Positions 26,295-32,440 of a stretch of DNA of 32,735 nt are shown here, piece after piece. A program made the translations under genes and the position numbers. Origin of the DNA: a virus; IMG/VR virus record IMGVR_UViG_3300043395_000919, positions 1-32,735 of that record, one strand, 5' to 3'. Position 1 is the stretch's first letter, and each line of letters begins with the position of its first letter. Below the pieces are notes generated by a model that searched no databases, was not told where the DNA came from, and was given only the letters and a program-made list of their open reading frames with translations.

Positions 26295-26597
26295 ATGGCT
26301 AGAACCAAACCTCAAGTATTCTTAGAAGATCGCACAGATGACCACTGCATAGATATCAGCTATGCTGAAGCTGTGTTTGTGGTAATGCACTCTGGGCAAC
26401 CAATCAAGGTCCGCAAACATCGTCCTCATGATGGCTTAAACTTCAAGTACGGCAAGATAGCTTTTCCAGAAAGTGGTCATGCCTTGCGCTTGGCTGACAG
26501 TCTCAACTTGAGATTTGACACAGATCAATTTCAAGTATGGCAGATACGCAATGGTCGTATGAGCATGTTAAAAAACCCCTCAAATACGCCTGATTAA
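26295..26597 (+). CDS. Hypothetical protein (100 aa)
   Basis: I place the start at ATG 26295 just after the previous stop; a GTG 30 bases upstream is in frame but would overlap the helix-turn-helix gene. The product is strand-rich and polar (DISYAEAVFVVMHSGQPIKVRKH, RFDTDQFQVWQIRNGRMS). No motif or family is recognised. It is the last gene before a pair of terminators, so it probably ends the tail-region transcript. Confidence 0.65.
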   Translation: MARTKPQVFLEDRTDDHCIDISYAEAVFVVMHSGQPIKVRKHRPHDGLNFKYGKIAFPESGHALRLADSLNLRFDTDQFQVWQIRNGRMSMLKNPSNTPD

Positions 26598-26648
26598 ATT
26601 CAGCCAGCTACCCTACCCAGTGAACAGGCACAAAACAGGCCTAAATGC

Positions 26649-26676
26649 AAAATGCCCCAAAAATGGGGCATTTTTT
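26649..26676 (+). terminator. Strong intrinsic terminator
   Basis: A 10-bp perfect stem (aaaatgcccc with ggggcatttt) closes a 6-base loop and runs into six T residues. The A residues on the 5' side make it able to act on both strands. Confidence 0.88.
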
Positions 26677-26709
26677 CTAGCCTAGCGGCACCGCTAGACT
26701 AGGTTTTTT
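26677..26709 (+). terminator. Second, adjacent intrinsic terminator
   Basis: A 10-12 bp stem (ctagcctagcgg with ccgctagactag, one mismatch) is followed by six T residues at 26704-26709. It begins at the base after the T tract of the first terminator, so the two form a double stop. Confidence 0.8.
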
Positions 26710-26781
26710 GGTGTGAAAAAATTCAGTGAAACTTTACTAAAGTATGACCCCTACTCAAGTACTAGTTGTGCGGCCAAAAGA

Positions 26782-26932
26782 AAAGCGCCTTGGGTGAAAG
26801 GAAAAATGCCTTAAACCTTTCACTGCGCGGCGTACGAGACCGCTAGGGCGCTTTCTCGGGTTTGGCGATGCGGGAGTGGTGCATCTCAACGGAGGCTGAT
26901 TCTAAAATGGCCTAAAGAATCTGCTTAAACCC
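26782..26932 (+). ncRNA. Candidate structured RNA: two tandem three-way junctions
   Basis: Element A (26782-26854): closing stem 26782-26791 with 26845-26854 (one G-T pair), arm 26794-26801 with 26816-26823 (8 bp perfect) and arm 26827-26830 with 26840-26843. Element B (26858-26932): closing stem 26858-26864 with 26926-26932 (7 bp, one G-T), arm 26867-26871 with 26881-26885 and arm 26895-26903 with 26916-26924 (9 bp, one mismatch). Each is about 74 bases and they are three bases apart. The main loop of each contains a similar AAAATG...CCT run. Neither fits a tRNA. Existence as a transcript is inferred. Confidence 0.4.
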
Positions 26933-27008
26933 TGGCACTGACTGGCGTCTGTGTTAGCTATATTTATACAGAACACGCAGCGACCTGTCAACCATACTAA
27001 CTACAAAC

Positions 27009-27194
27009 ATGCAAACACCACAGTCAATGACAGCACGACAGCTCTTGGATAACATTAGACTTTGTGAAGAAACACACGAAGTTTTGGACCGCATGGGAGA
27101 ACACCAACAGGCTCTTGTGATGTTGGACCGTTGTGATGAGTTATTATGTGAACTTAGGGCCAGAATGGCACCCACAACCACAACCCTGCACTAA
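27009..27194 (+). CDS. Small helical hypothetical protein (61 aa)
   Basis: The 61-residue product (MQTPQSMTARQLLDNIRLC) is a plausible pair of helices (EVLDRMGEHQQALVMLDRCDELLCELRARM). There is no clear Shine-Dalgarno sequence and no promoter is evident, so it could be non-coding. The opposite-strand frame here reads like a shadow. It ends 35 bases before the -35 of the next promoter. Confidence 0.42.
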   Translation: MQTPQSMTARQLLDNIRLCEETHEVLDRMGEHQQALVMLDRCDELLCELRARMAPTTTTLH

Positions 27195-27229
27195 AATCAA
27201 AAACTGCAATTTTTAGGCTATTTGGCAGC

Positions 27230-27258
27230 TTGATTTAGGGGTTGAAACTAAGTATAAT
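27230..27258 (+). promoter_or_regulatory. Sigma70-type promoter for the 27305 operon
   Basis: TTGATT (27230-27235), a 17-base spacer and a perfect TATAAT (27253-27258). The start would be near 27265, leaving a leader of about 40 bases with an imperfect hairpin (acacag with ctgtgt) and aagggag before the ATG at 27305. Confidence 0.72.
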
Positions 27259-27304
27259 AACACAGCAGTTGTCGAGAACTGTGTGTTTACAAAGGGAGTC
27301 TAAC

Positions 27305-27820
27305 ATGACAATTTATTCTGGCCGTTGGGAAGTAATGAGCGCACAAACCACTGTGCAAGGGCGAGTTCGCCTCAATGCCGTAGGCCAACCACTACAAACG
27401 CATTATCTCAAAGGTGTGCGTCCACAGGACCTAAAGATCATGCGTGAGCGCATGACAGAAATTTCAGGTCAAATACAAGCTTGGGGTCGTGAAATGGGCT
27501 GGGCAGACACAGAAGCCCTGCTGGGTGTATCCCATCCTTTGCCCTGCATTGGCAATGATCCACAGCAGTACACTTTGGAACGCTTGACCCGAGATATTCT
27601 CACACACCTGGCCAATCGCAGAGCAGGCGGCCGGCCACATGATCTTACCCGCAGCTTTATTGATCGCCACAATTGGTTGGTGGCCATGTGGGTGGCTGCG
27701 CTGTTGGAATGGGATCCAAAACAAGACCCCAGAGCATTTGAGCCTTGGATCATTGAAATTCGTGATCCAGATGATCAGGCTGCTTGGCAAGCAGATGAAC
27801 TCAGGAGTTTGTTTTCGTGA
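27305..27820 (+). CDS. Hypothetical protein, first gene of a promoter-led operon (171 aa)
   Basis: The start at 27305 has aagggag with good spacing. The product has a strand-rich N terminus (GRWEVMSAQTTVQGRVRLNAVG) and a helical remainder with several Trp residues (HNWLVAMWVAALLEWDPKQDP). The Trp-rich segment is amphipathic rather than a clear membrane span. No family is recognised. It overlaps the next gene by GTGA and shares a sigma70-like promoter, so it may be expressed by host RNA polymerase earlier than the virion genes. Confidence 0.75.
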   Translation: MTIYSGRWEVMSAQTTVQGRVRLNAVGQPLQTHYLKGVRPQDLKIMRERMTEISGQIQAWGREMGWADTEALLGVSHPLPCIGNDPQQYTLERLTRDILTHLANRRAGGRPHDLTRSFIDRHNWLVAMWVAALLEWDPKQDPRAFEPWIIEIRDPDDQAAWQADELRSLFS

Positions 27821-28062
27821 CTGCGAGTTGGTGGGTCATGCCGCGTGAGCCAGGTGTCAATACCCTGGGCATGACTCTCAATCAAGCCAGTCGCAGATGG
27901 CGTGTGGAGAACTATCCAGCCACACAGTTTGGCGATTGGACTCAAGCACAAGAGTATGCCATGCTATGTAGAGTAGCAGGTTTGGAAGTTAAAATTGTGC
28001 CCAGCAGCACTGTGTTTGATGCACAAGCTGCCCAAGAATACAAAACAGGAATAAAGAAATGA
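27817..28062 (+). CDS. Hypothetical protein (81 aa, GTG start)
   Basis: The GTG overlaps the previous stop and has aggag nine bases upstream; an ATG at 27838 is the alternative. The protein is rich in aromatic and polar residues (SRRWRVENYPATQFGDWTQAQEYAMLCRVAGLEVKI). It looks like a small alpha/beta fold with no known motif. It overlaps the next gene by ATGA. Confidence 0.65.
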   Translation: MTASWWVMPREPGVNTLGMTLNQASRRWRVENYPATQFGDWTQAQEYAMLCRVAGLEVKIVPSSTVFDAQAAQEYKTGIKK

Positions 28063-28241
28063 AATGCACATCACAACGGCATGAGCCTTTGCTCAAGCAT
28101 CAAGATCACACAGTGGTAGTGAGACCCAGCCACAAGCTAAAAGGCCAATGCTATTACTATTGTACACATTGTCAAGTTCATGTGGCTTGGCTCAGCAAAC
28201 AAGACAGCGCCAATGCACGAGAATTGGGTTTAGTACAATGA
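28059..28241 (+). CDS. Small CxxC putative zinc-ribbon protein (60 aa)
   Basis: The 60-residue product begins at an ATGA overlap. It has C3, H8, several further His residues and C35-x2-C38 inside CYYYCTHCQVHVAWL, which looks like half of a zinc ribbon. It overlaps the following gene by ATGA. Unknown function; a small nucleic-acid- or protein-binding module is plausible. Confidence 0.62.
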   Translation: MKCTSQRHEPLLKHQDHTVVVRPSHKLKGQCYYYCTHCQVHVAWLSKQDSANARELGLVQ

Positions 28242-28450
28242 ATAGATGGCATATTGAAATAGTTGGCAAAGATGAGCGTGATCTAGAAAATGATTACTGG
28301 ATTACCAATCAAACTTTTCAATGCGAACAACACGCAAGAGAAGAAGCATGTTTAATGCTATTAGAAGGTATTACTTGCAGAGTAGTGGATAACTCACCTG
28401 AAGGTAGAAAGCAAAGATTAGAAAAATTAAGAAAGGAAATGAAAAGGTAG
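28238..28450 (+). CDS. Hypothetical protein (70 aa)
   Basis: I chose the ATG at 28238, which overlaps the previous stop (ATGA). The product begins MNRWHIEIVGKDERDLEND, with strand and acidic character, and ends in a basic helix (EGRKQRLEKLRKEMKR). No family is recognised. It is the fourth gene of the operon. Confidence 0.62.
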   Translation: MNRWHIEIVGKDERDLENDYWITNQTFQCEQHAREEACLMLLEGITCRVVDNSPEGRKQRLEKLRKEMKR

Positions 28451-28454
28451 AACT

Positions 28455-29102
28455 ATGATTGATGAAACAATGCCTGGACTAATTCCAGAACTGTACAATC
28501 CTTTAATTAAATGGCATGCAATACAGGTTACTGTGTACGAAAATGAAACCAAACAAGGACGCCAGGTAAAAGCCAGCGTTAAAGCAAAGTTAACCAAAAA
28601 TGAAACTTGGAATGACTGTGCCTTAGACCAAATGATTGCACTACAGGGCCGCGGTAGAGATTCACGCAGAGCAATGAATCTATTAAGTGAAACTTGTTTG
28701 GAATACAATCAAGATGCGGTGCGTGAACACATGCTTAAGATGCACAGTCAACTAAGAAGCCGTGTGATTGAAATAGCCAGTACAGGTAATCCCAGTTGGA
28801 AAGAGAATTACTTACGCACAGGTTTTGGTCGCGAGAAGAGTCGTTATGTACCAGGTGTGGCAAATATACGCCCATTGAATCCAGGTGTAATTGCAGTATA
28901 TGATGCTGGCAGTAGAACATTTGGATTGTGTTTGGGTGCTGTAACCAAAGTAGATCAATTGAATACCAAAGTTTCTCCAGCACAACAAGCCAAAGGCATT
29001 GTGGCCTACAGCTTGTGGTTAATTGAAAAGCCAGAATACAACAAGCCCAAAGATGAAGAAACTCCAGCGCAGAGATTTGCTCGTTTTCAGGCCAATACAT
29101 GA
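28455..29102 (+). CDS. Hypothetical protein, last gene of the operon (215 aa)
   Basis: The ATG at 28455 follows aaaagg. The first half is mixed (HAIQVTVYENETKQGRQVKASVKAKL, with strands) and contains an Arg-rich ALQGRGRDSRRAMNLLSE helix. The second half has GKEKSRYVPGV-like basic text and strands (GVIAVYDAGSRTFGLCLGAV). I do not recognise a family. No membrane segment or signal peptide is present. Confidence 0.72.
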   Translation: MIDETMPGLIPELYNPLIKWHAIQVTVYENETKQGRQVKASVKAKLTKNETWNDCALDQMIALQGRGRDSRRAMNLLSETCLEYNQDAVREHMLKMHSQLRSRVIEIASTGNPSWKENYLRTGFGREKSRYVPGVANIRPLNPGVIAVYDAGSRTFGLCLGAVTKVDQLNTKVSPAQQAKGIVAYSLWLIEKPEYNKPKDEETPAQRFARFQANT

Positions 29103-29174
29103 TGCAGGCCGCGAAGTTATTACTACTAATAGTACTAAGAGAAATAAGAAGTACTAAGAGTACTCGCCCCTCTG

Positions 29175-29272
29175 GTTTGTTTGTTGCACAAACAAACAGG
29201 TCTAAAGACCTAATGAAGTGCGAGAGTTTGTTTTTCTCAGGGCTTCGCCCTCCCTCTGGCCTCGCTTCGCGA
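29175..29272 (+). other. Tandem hairpins
   Basis: GTTTGTTTGT (29175-29184) pairs with ACAAACAAAC (29188-29197) around a TGC loop. Next comes AGGTCT-AA-AGACCT (29198-29211). Further on AGGGC-TTC-GCCCT (29239-29251) and TCGC-TTC-GCGA (29262-29272) follow. No long T tract closes any of them, so they are not classic terminators. Confidence 0.7.
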
Positions 29273-29413
29273 CACATTATTGGGGTTTGTTCTTCTCAGA
29301 GGGTTTGAGAGGGTTCCGAGATTGGACCTGGCGTTTGGACCAAACTGGTGTTGCAGATTTACAACACATTTTGGACCACTCACGGATATCAATCAAAAAC
29401 TACAGGGTTAATG

Positions 29414-29420
29414 CTAAATA
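29414..29420 (+). promoter_or_regulatory. CTAAATA motif beside a sigma70 promoter
   Basis: An exact copy of the recurring CTAAATA motif ends two bases before the TTGACA of the promoter at 29423. It is followed by G instead of A, and has no ATG at the six-base position. Confidence 0.3.
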
Positions 29421-29422
29421 GC

Positions 29423-29451
29423 TTGACAACCACAGTCCCGAGCAGTATAAT
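29423..29451 (+). promoter_or_regulatory. Perfect-consensus sigma70 promoter
   Basis: TTGACA (29423-29428), exactly 17 bases, then TATAAT (29446-29451). Every consensus position matches. The start would lie near 29458, leaving a leader of about 39 bases and the Shine-Dalgarno aggag for the ATG at 29497. Confidence 0.88.
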
Positions 29452-29496
29452 AAACACATGAACTGCGCGGTGTGGTTCTAGTACGAGGAGAATGAA

Positions 29497-29613
29497 ATGG
29501 CATTTGTTTTTACACTAGCAGTAATTGCGGCACTCGTAGCCACTGCCGCATGGATTGGCTATGAATTGGTTATGTTCCTTGCAGCCTTGTTTGGTTACTT
29601 TCCAGAGAAGTAA
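29497..29613 (+). CDS. 38-residue membrane microprotein
   Basis: ATG at 29497 is preceded by aggag with six-base spacing and opens a 38-residue frame ending just before the next ATG. The product, MAFVFTLAVIAALVATAAWI then GYELVMFLAALFGYFPEK, is almost entirely hydrophobic, with one long or two short membrane segments. It is the first gene after the strongest promoter in the window. Small membrane proteins of this kind can be holin-like, antiholin-like or act on the host envelope, but no family is recognised. Confidence 0.72.
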   Translation: MAFVFTLAVIAALVATAAWIGYELVMFLAALFGYFPEK

Positions 29614-29614
29614 C

Positions 29615-29995
29615 ATGTTCAAACTTGCGGCCACCCTAGCTATCTTGCTGACCACAGCAGCCACAGCACAAGCCTACTCTGCTCCAGAATACCCTGCACC
29701 ATTGACTAGAACTCTAGCCACTGGCACACATCAGATCTTGTTTCAAGCTGGTGACGCTCAACGCCAAGAGAGTATGGCCATCTCTTGGATAGTGTTGCAA
29801 AACCGTTATGATCAACAGCGTGAAGAATTTAGGGTGCGTGTGAACTGTGATCGAGGTCTCGTGCAGATTCAGGAACATCGTAGCTGGAGTGAGAATCGTG
29901 TGCCTAGACCCGTAACCACCCAGACTTCAGAATGGTTTAGCCCAGAACCAGGTAGTTTAACAGCAGCGGTAAGGCACATCTGCGTCCATAAATAA
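29615..29995 (+). CDS. Secreted protein with signal peptide, surface-adhesin E-like
   Basis: The start at 29615 gives MFKLAATLAILLTTAATAQA, a clear signal peptide with an AQA cleavage site near residue 20; the upstream in-frame TTG would spoil it. The mature part of about 106 residues has strands and two cysteines, C78 in VNCDRGL and C123 near the end. The pattern W-x-V ... VNCD ... EWFSPEPGSLTAAVRHIC resembles the surface-adhesin E family of proteobacteria, where a DC motif and a terminal PGS...VC pair form a disulphide. Expression from a strong promoter and export to the periplasm suggest an envelope-modifying or superinfection role. This is inference. Confidence 0.6.
   Translation: MFKLAATLAILLTTAATAQAYSAPEYPAPLTRTLATGTHQILFQAGDAQRQESMAISWIVLQNRYDQQREEFRVRVNCDRGLVQIQEHRSWSENRVPRPVTTQTSEWFSPEPGSLTAAVRHICVHK
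29988..29994 (+). promoter_or_regulatory. ATAAATA motif before the nozzle-like gene
   Basis: The motif overlaps the stop of the secreted-protein gene. With the spacing used for the other copies the mRNA would start at about 30001, one base before an 8-bp hairpin. Confidence 0.42.
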
Positions 29996-30001
29996 TTCAA
30001 G

Positions 30002-30020
30002 CGGCGCCAGTCTGGCGCTG
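30002..30020 (+). other. 5'-leader hairpin of the nozzle-like gene
   Basis: CGGCGCCA (30002-30009) pairs with TGGCGCTG (30013-30020), 8 bp with one G-T pair and a GTC loop. No T tract follows, so it is not a terminator. It leaves aagga and the ATG at 30038 free. Hairpins at the very 5' end of an mRNA can protect it from decay. Confidence 0.55.
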
Positions 30021-30037
30021 AATTATAAGGAACCGGC

Positions 30038-32437
30038 ATGCCAGCTATTAAACGCAGTTTTGAAGAAACTCGTGTACCATTTGGTAAAATGAGTTTTACA
30101 CCTGATGTACCCAGCACCAACCTAGGCCCCAACGAATACAATGTGGGTCTCAATGTAGAAACAGATGTTAGGGGCATACGCTCCATCAGTGGTGATGAAG
30201 CTTGGGGAGCAGTGATTCCCAACAATCACACACCCATTTACCTTGCTGGTGGTTACAGACAAAACGATTTCTTTTACTATGTGGTTGCTACTCTAGAAGG
30301 CCGCTGGTACTGTCAGCGTGGTGGCAACAGTTGGTTTGATATCACACCTGCAGGCCTAAGCACAACCTATGCTAGAAATCAAAACATCACAGACACTTGG
30401 AACGGCACCATTGCCTTTTTCAATGATGAGCAAAATGCTCCCATGCTGTGGCCAGAAAGCGTTAACCTTGAAGTCGCCGCAGCTTCAAGTTCAGCTGGCA
30501 CTTCAACACTGACATTTGCTGCTCAAACCATTCCGCCTTTTGCAGTGGGCGAAACCATTGAAGTCACAGGCGTCACACCTGGAGGCTTCAACGGCTTTAA
30601 GACGGTAACAGGTTGTACCACAACCACTGTCAGCTTCAACGGCAACACAGCAGGTCCATTGACAGTGACAGGTCGTGTTACCAATCCATATCCACAGTTG
30701 AAATTGTACAGTCAAACTGTGCCAGCTGGTATCAGCACCATTACCTATGTAAGTGCCACAGAACAACAAATCACATTTGACACACCATATGCCAGTGCGC
30801 CTTATGCTGTAAACGACCTAATTGTGATTTCAAATGTCAACAGTTTCTACAACGGCACATTTAGAGTTGTCTCAAGTACCACAACCACAGTGAACTATGA
30901 AGCCAGTCCAGCTGCGGCCTATCCTGGATTCAGTGTGGGGTCAGTGGCACCCTTGTACTGCTGGAACTACAACCCACAATGGAAGAGCGTGTTTGCCAAA
31001 TGGCTAAGACTTTACAACACACCCAATGTGGGCAGTATCCTAGTTGCTGGTAACCTAACAGCCACTTATCTAGACAACAGCAGAGAGACCTTTGCCAATA
31101 CTGTGCAGTGGAGTCAGAACTTTGGTATCAACCAAGCACCCTTAACTTGGGAACCCACTGTGCTGAATGTGGCCAACCAGCTGGAAGTTCCCTTACGCGG
31201 TGAAGCCTTAGATGCTTTCCCCTGCAATGGTAACCTATACCTATGTTCATACTGGGACACAGTGGTGTTTAGTCCCATCAACTATACCACAACCAATACG
31301 CCTATCCTGGGTGTGAGATTGTTCAACCAAGGTCGAGGCATGTTGACCACCAACTGCTGTGCTGTGGCTGACCGCATGGTGTATGGCATTGACGCCAGAG
31401 ATGTGTGGCAGTTTGATGGCAACAACTTTGTGGGCATTGGCAACCAGCGTGTGAAGAATTGGCTGTTTAATGAAATAGATGTCAACAATGTGCAACGCAC
31501 ATTTATGCAAGCCAACACACAAAAGAACCAAATTGAAATCTATTACTATAGAGTACCAGATCCCACTGGCGCAGTTATGGCCACTGCCAACTCAGGCATA
31601 TTCTCAGCAGAAAGCATCAGCTTGCAAGTGGGCATGGAGTTGCGGGTGTCAGGCGTCTTGACAGGCACAGGCACCATCACAGGCTACTCAAATCCTACCA
31701 CATACTGGATCACCAGCTTAGACCCCAACAACACAGGTGCCATCAATGAATTCACCATGAGCACTAGCCCAAGCGGCACCAATGTGGCATCAACAGCAGG
31801 CACACTAACAGGATTGACATTTGACATTGTGGATCGTGGCACACCAAATCGCATGTTGAGTTATCGTTATGATCTTGAAGTATGGAACGCACCGCGTGAT
31901 GTTAACCAAGCCAGCTTTGCTATAGAAAGTCCTGTGCGCTTGCCTTATGATCCTGTGTTGGCCTGGCGTCAAGACCGTGCCAGCAGAACAGTGATGTATG
32001 TGCGAGCAGTGGCAGACAGTCAGCTGGTGCAGATGAATCAAAGCTATGGCTTTATCAACAGTTCACCTATTAGAAGCAGCTTTAGACGCGATAACATTAG
32101 GCTAAGCCCAGACTACAGTACCAAAATTCTAGTGCATCGTATTTTACCAGAAGCCATGAACTTGAATTACAAAGGACTGCCATTGATACCCAGCACAGTG
32201 CCTAGCCCACAGTATGGAGATATCAGCATACAGGTTGAAGGCTCTGGCAGCACAGGCGCACCTAAAAATGATGCACTCAGTATTGTGATGCCTATTGACA
32301 CACAAACACCTTGGGTGCAGATCAATCAAAACGCCAATCGTGTTAATACCTTAGAAATAGGTAATACCAGTGATGAAAACATTTGGCATTGTGCCGCTGT
32401 TACATGGCAGTGGACACCCACAGAGGATGATAGGTAA
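30038..32437 (+). CDS. Tail nozzle / tubular-like structural protein
   Basis: The 799-residue protein starts behind aagga. Its repeated strand pairs suggest the beta-propeller tail protein at the end of podovirus tails: IYLAGGYRQNDFFYYVVATL, a WNGTIAFFNDEQNAP strand, the ALDAFPCNGNLYLCSYWDTVVFSP blade, and VYGIDARDVWQFDGNNFVGIG. Thr/Ser/Gly-rich segments at about 146-290 and 511-598 interrupt it; the second splits YYYRVPDPTG from GTPNRMLSYRYDLEVWNAP, as if inserted in a blade. The C terminus is strand-rich (GDISIQVEGSG). The assignment rests on length, pattern and its place in the structural gene set, not on a search. Confidence 0.68.
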   Translation: MPAIKRSFEETRVPFGKMSFTPDVPSTNLGPNEYNVGLNVETDVRGIRSISGDEAWGAVIPNNHTPIYLAGGYRQNDFFYYVVATLEGRWYCQRGGNSWFDITPAGLSTTYARNQNITDTWNGTIAFFNDEQNAPMLWPESVNLEVAAASSSAGTSTLTFAAQTIPPFAVGETIEVTGVTPGGFNGFKTVTGCTTTTVSFNGNTAGPLTVTGRVTNPYPQLKLYSQTVPAGISTITYVSATEQQITFDTPYASAPYAVNDLIVISNVNSFYNGTFRVVSSTTTTVNYEASPAAAYPGFSVGSVAPLYCWNYNPQWKSVFAKWLRLYNTPNVGSILVAGNLTATYLDNSRETFANTVQWSQNFGINQAPLTWEPTVLNVANQLEVPLRGEALDAFPCNGNLYLCSYWDTVVFSPINYTTTNTPILGVRLFNQGRGMLTTNCCAVADRMVYGIDARDVWQFDGNNFVGIGNQRVKNWLFNEIDVNNVQRTFMQANTQKNQIEIYYYRVPDPTGAVMATANSGIFSAESISLQVGMELRVSGVLTGTGTITGYSNPTTYWITSLDPNNTGAINEFTMSTSPSGTNVASTAGTLTGLTFDIVDRGTPNRMLSYRYDLEVWNAPRDVNQASFAIESPVRLPYDPVLAWRQDRASRTVMYVRAVADSQLVQMNQSYGFINSSPIRSSFRRDNIRLSPDYSTKILVHRILPEAMNLNYKGLPLIPSTVPSPQYGDISIQVEGSGSTGAPKNDALSIVMPIDTQTPWVQINQNANRVNTLEIGNTSDENIWHCAAVTWQWTPTEDDR

Positions 32438-32440
32438 TAT

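Larger units (their letters stand above)
26598..27008 (+). other. Non-coding block with terminators and structured RNA
   Basis: About 410 bases carry no credible gene. They hold two adjacent intrinsic terminators (26649-26709), a short unstructured stretch, two tandem three-way-junction folds (26782-26932) and a tail with tatatttataca near 26958. Read on the other strand, that tail gives TATAAATATA, a late-promoter-like sequence pointing left. No promoter facing right is obvious. Confidence 0.7.
29103..29496 (+). other. Non-coding, hairpin-rich block ending in a promoter
   Basis: About 390 bases without a convincing gene. They contain a repeated AGTACTAAGAG element (near 29135 and 29151), a 10-bp hairpin at 29175-29197, an AGGTCT palindrome at 29198-29211, two short stem-loops with a TTC loop at 29239-29251 and 29262-29272, a CTAAATA motif at 29414-29420 and the promoter at 29423. 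A short frame from 29099 overlaps the previous stop, but its end runs through the hairpins. Confidence 0.7.

Noticed and set aside
26858-26932. Possible tRNA: 75 bases with a 7-bp acceptor-like stem and a D-arm-like hairpin
   Set aside because: No anticodon arm can be formed in the right place and there is no GTTCRA T-loop; U8 is also absent.
26954-27181. Reverse-strand frame opposite the 27009 gene
   Set aside because: Ser/Cys-rich text with no family pattern and no Shine-Dalgarno sequence; the + strand frame has better helix-like composition.
29099-29308. 69-residue frame starting with an ATGA overlap after the 28455 gene
   Set aside because: The overlap is suggestive, but most of it runs through hairpins and direct repeats and its composition is unlike a folded protein.
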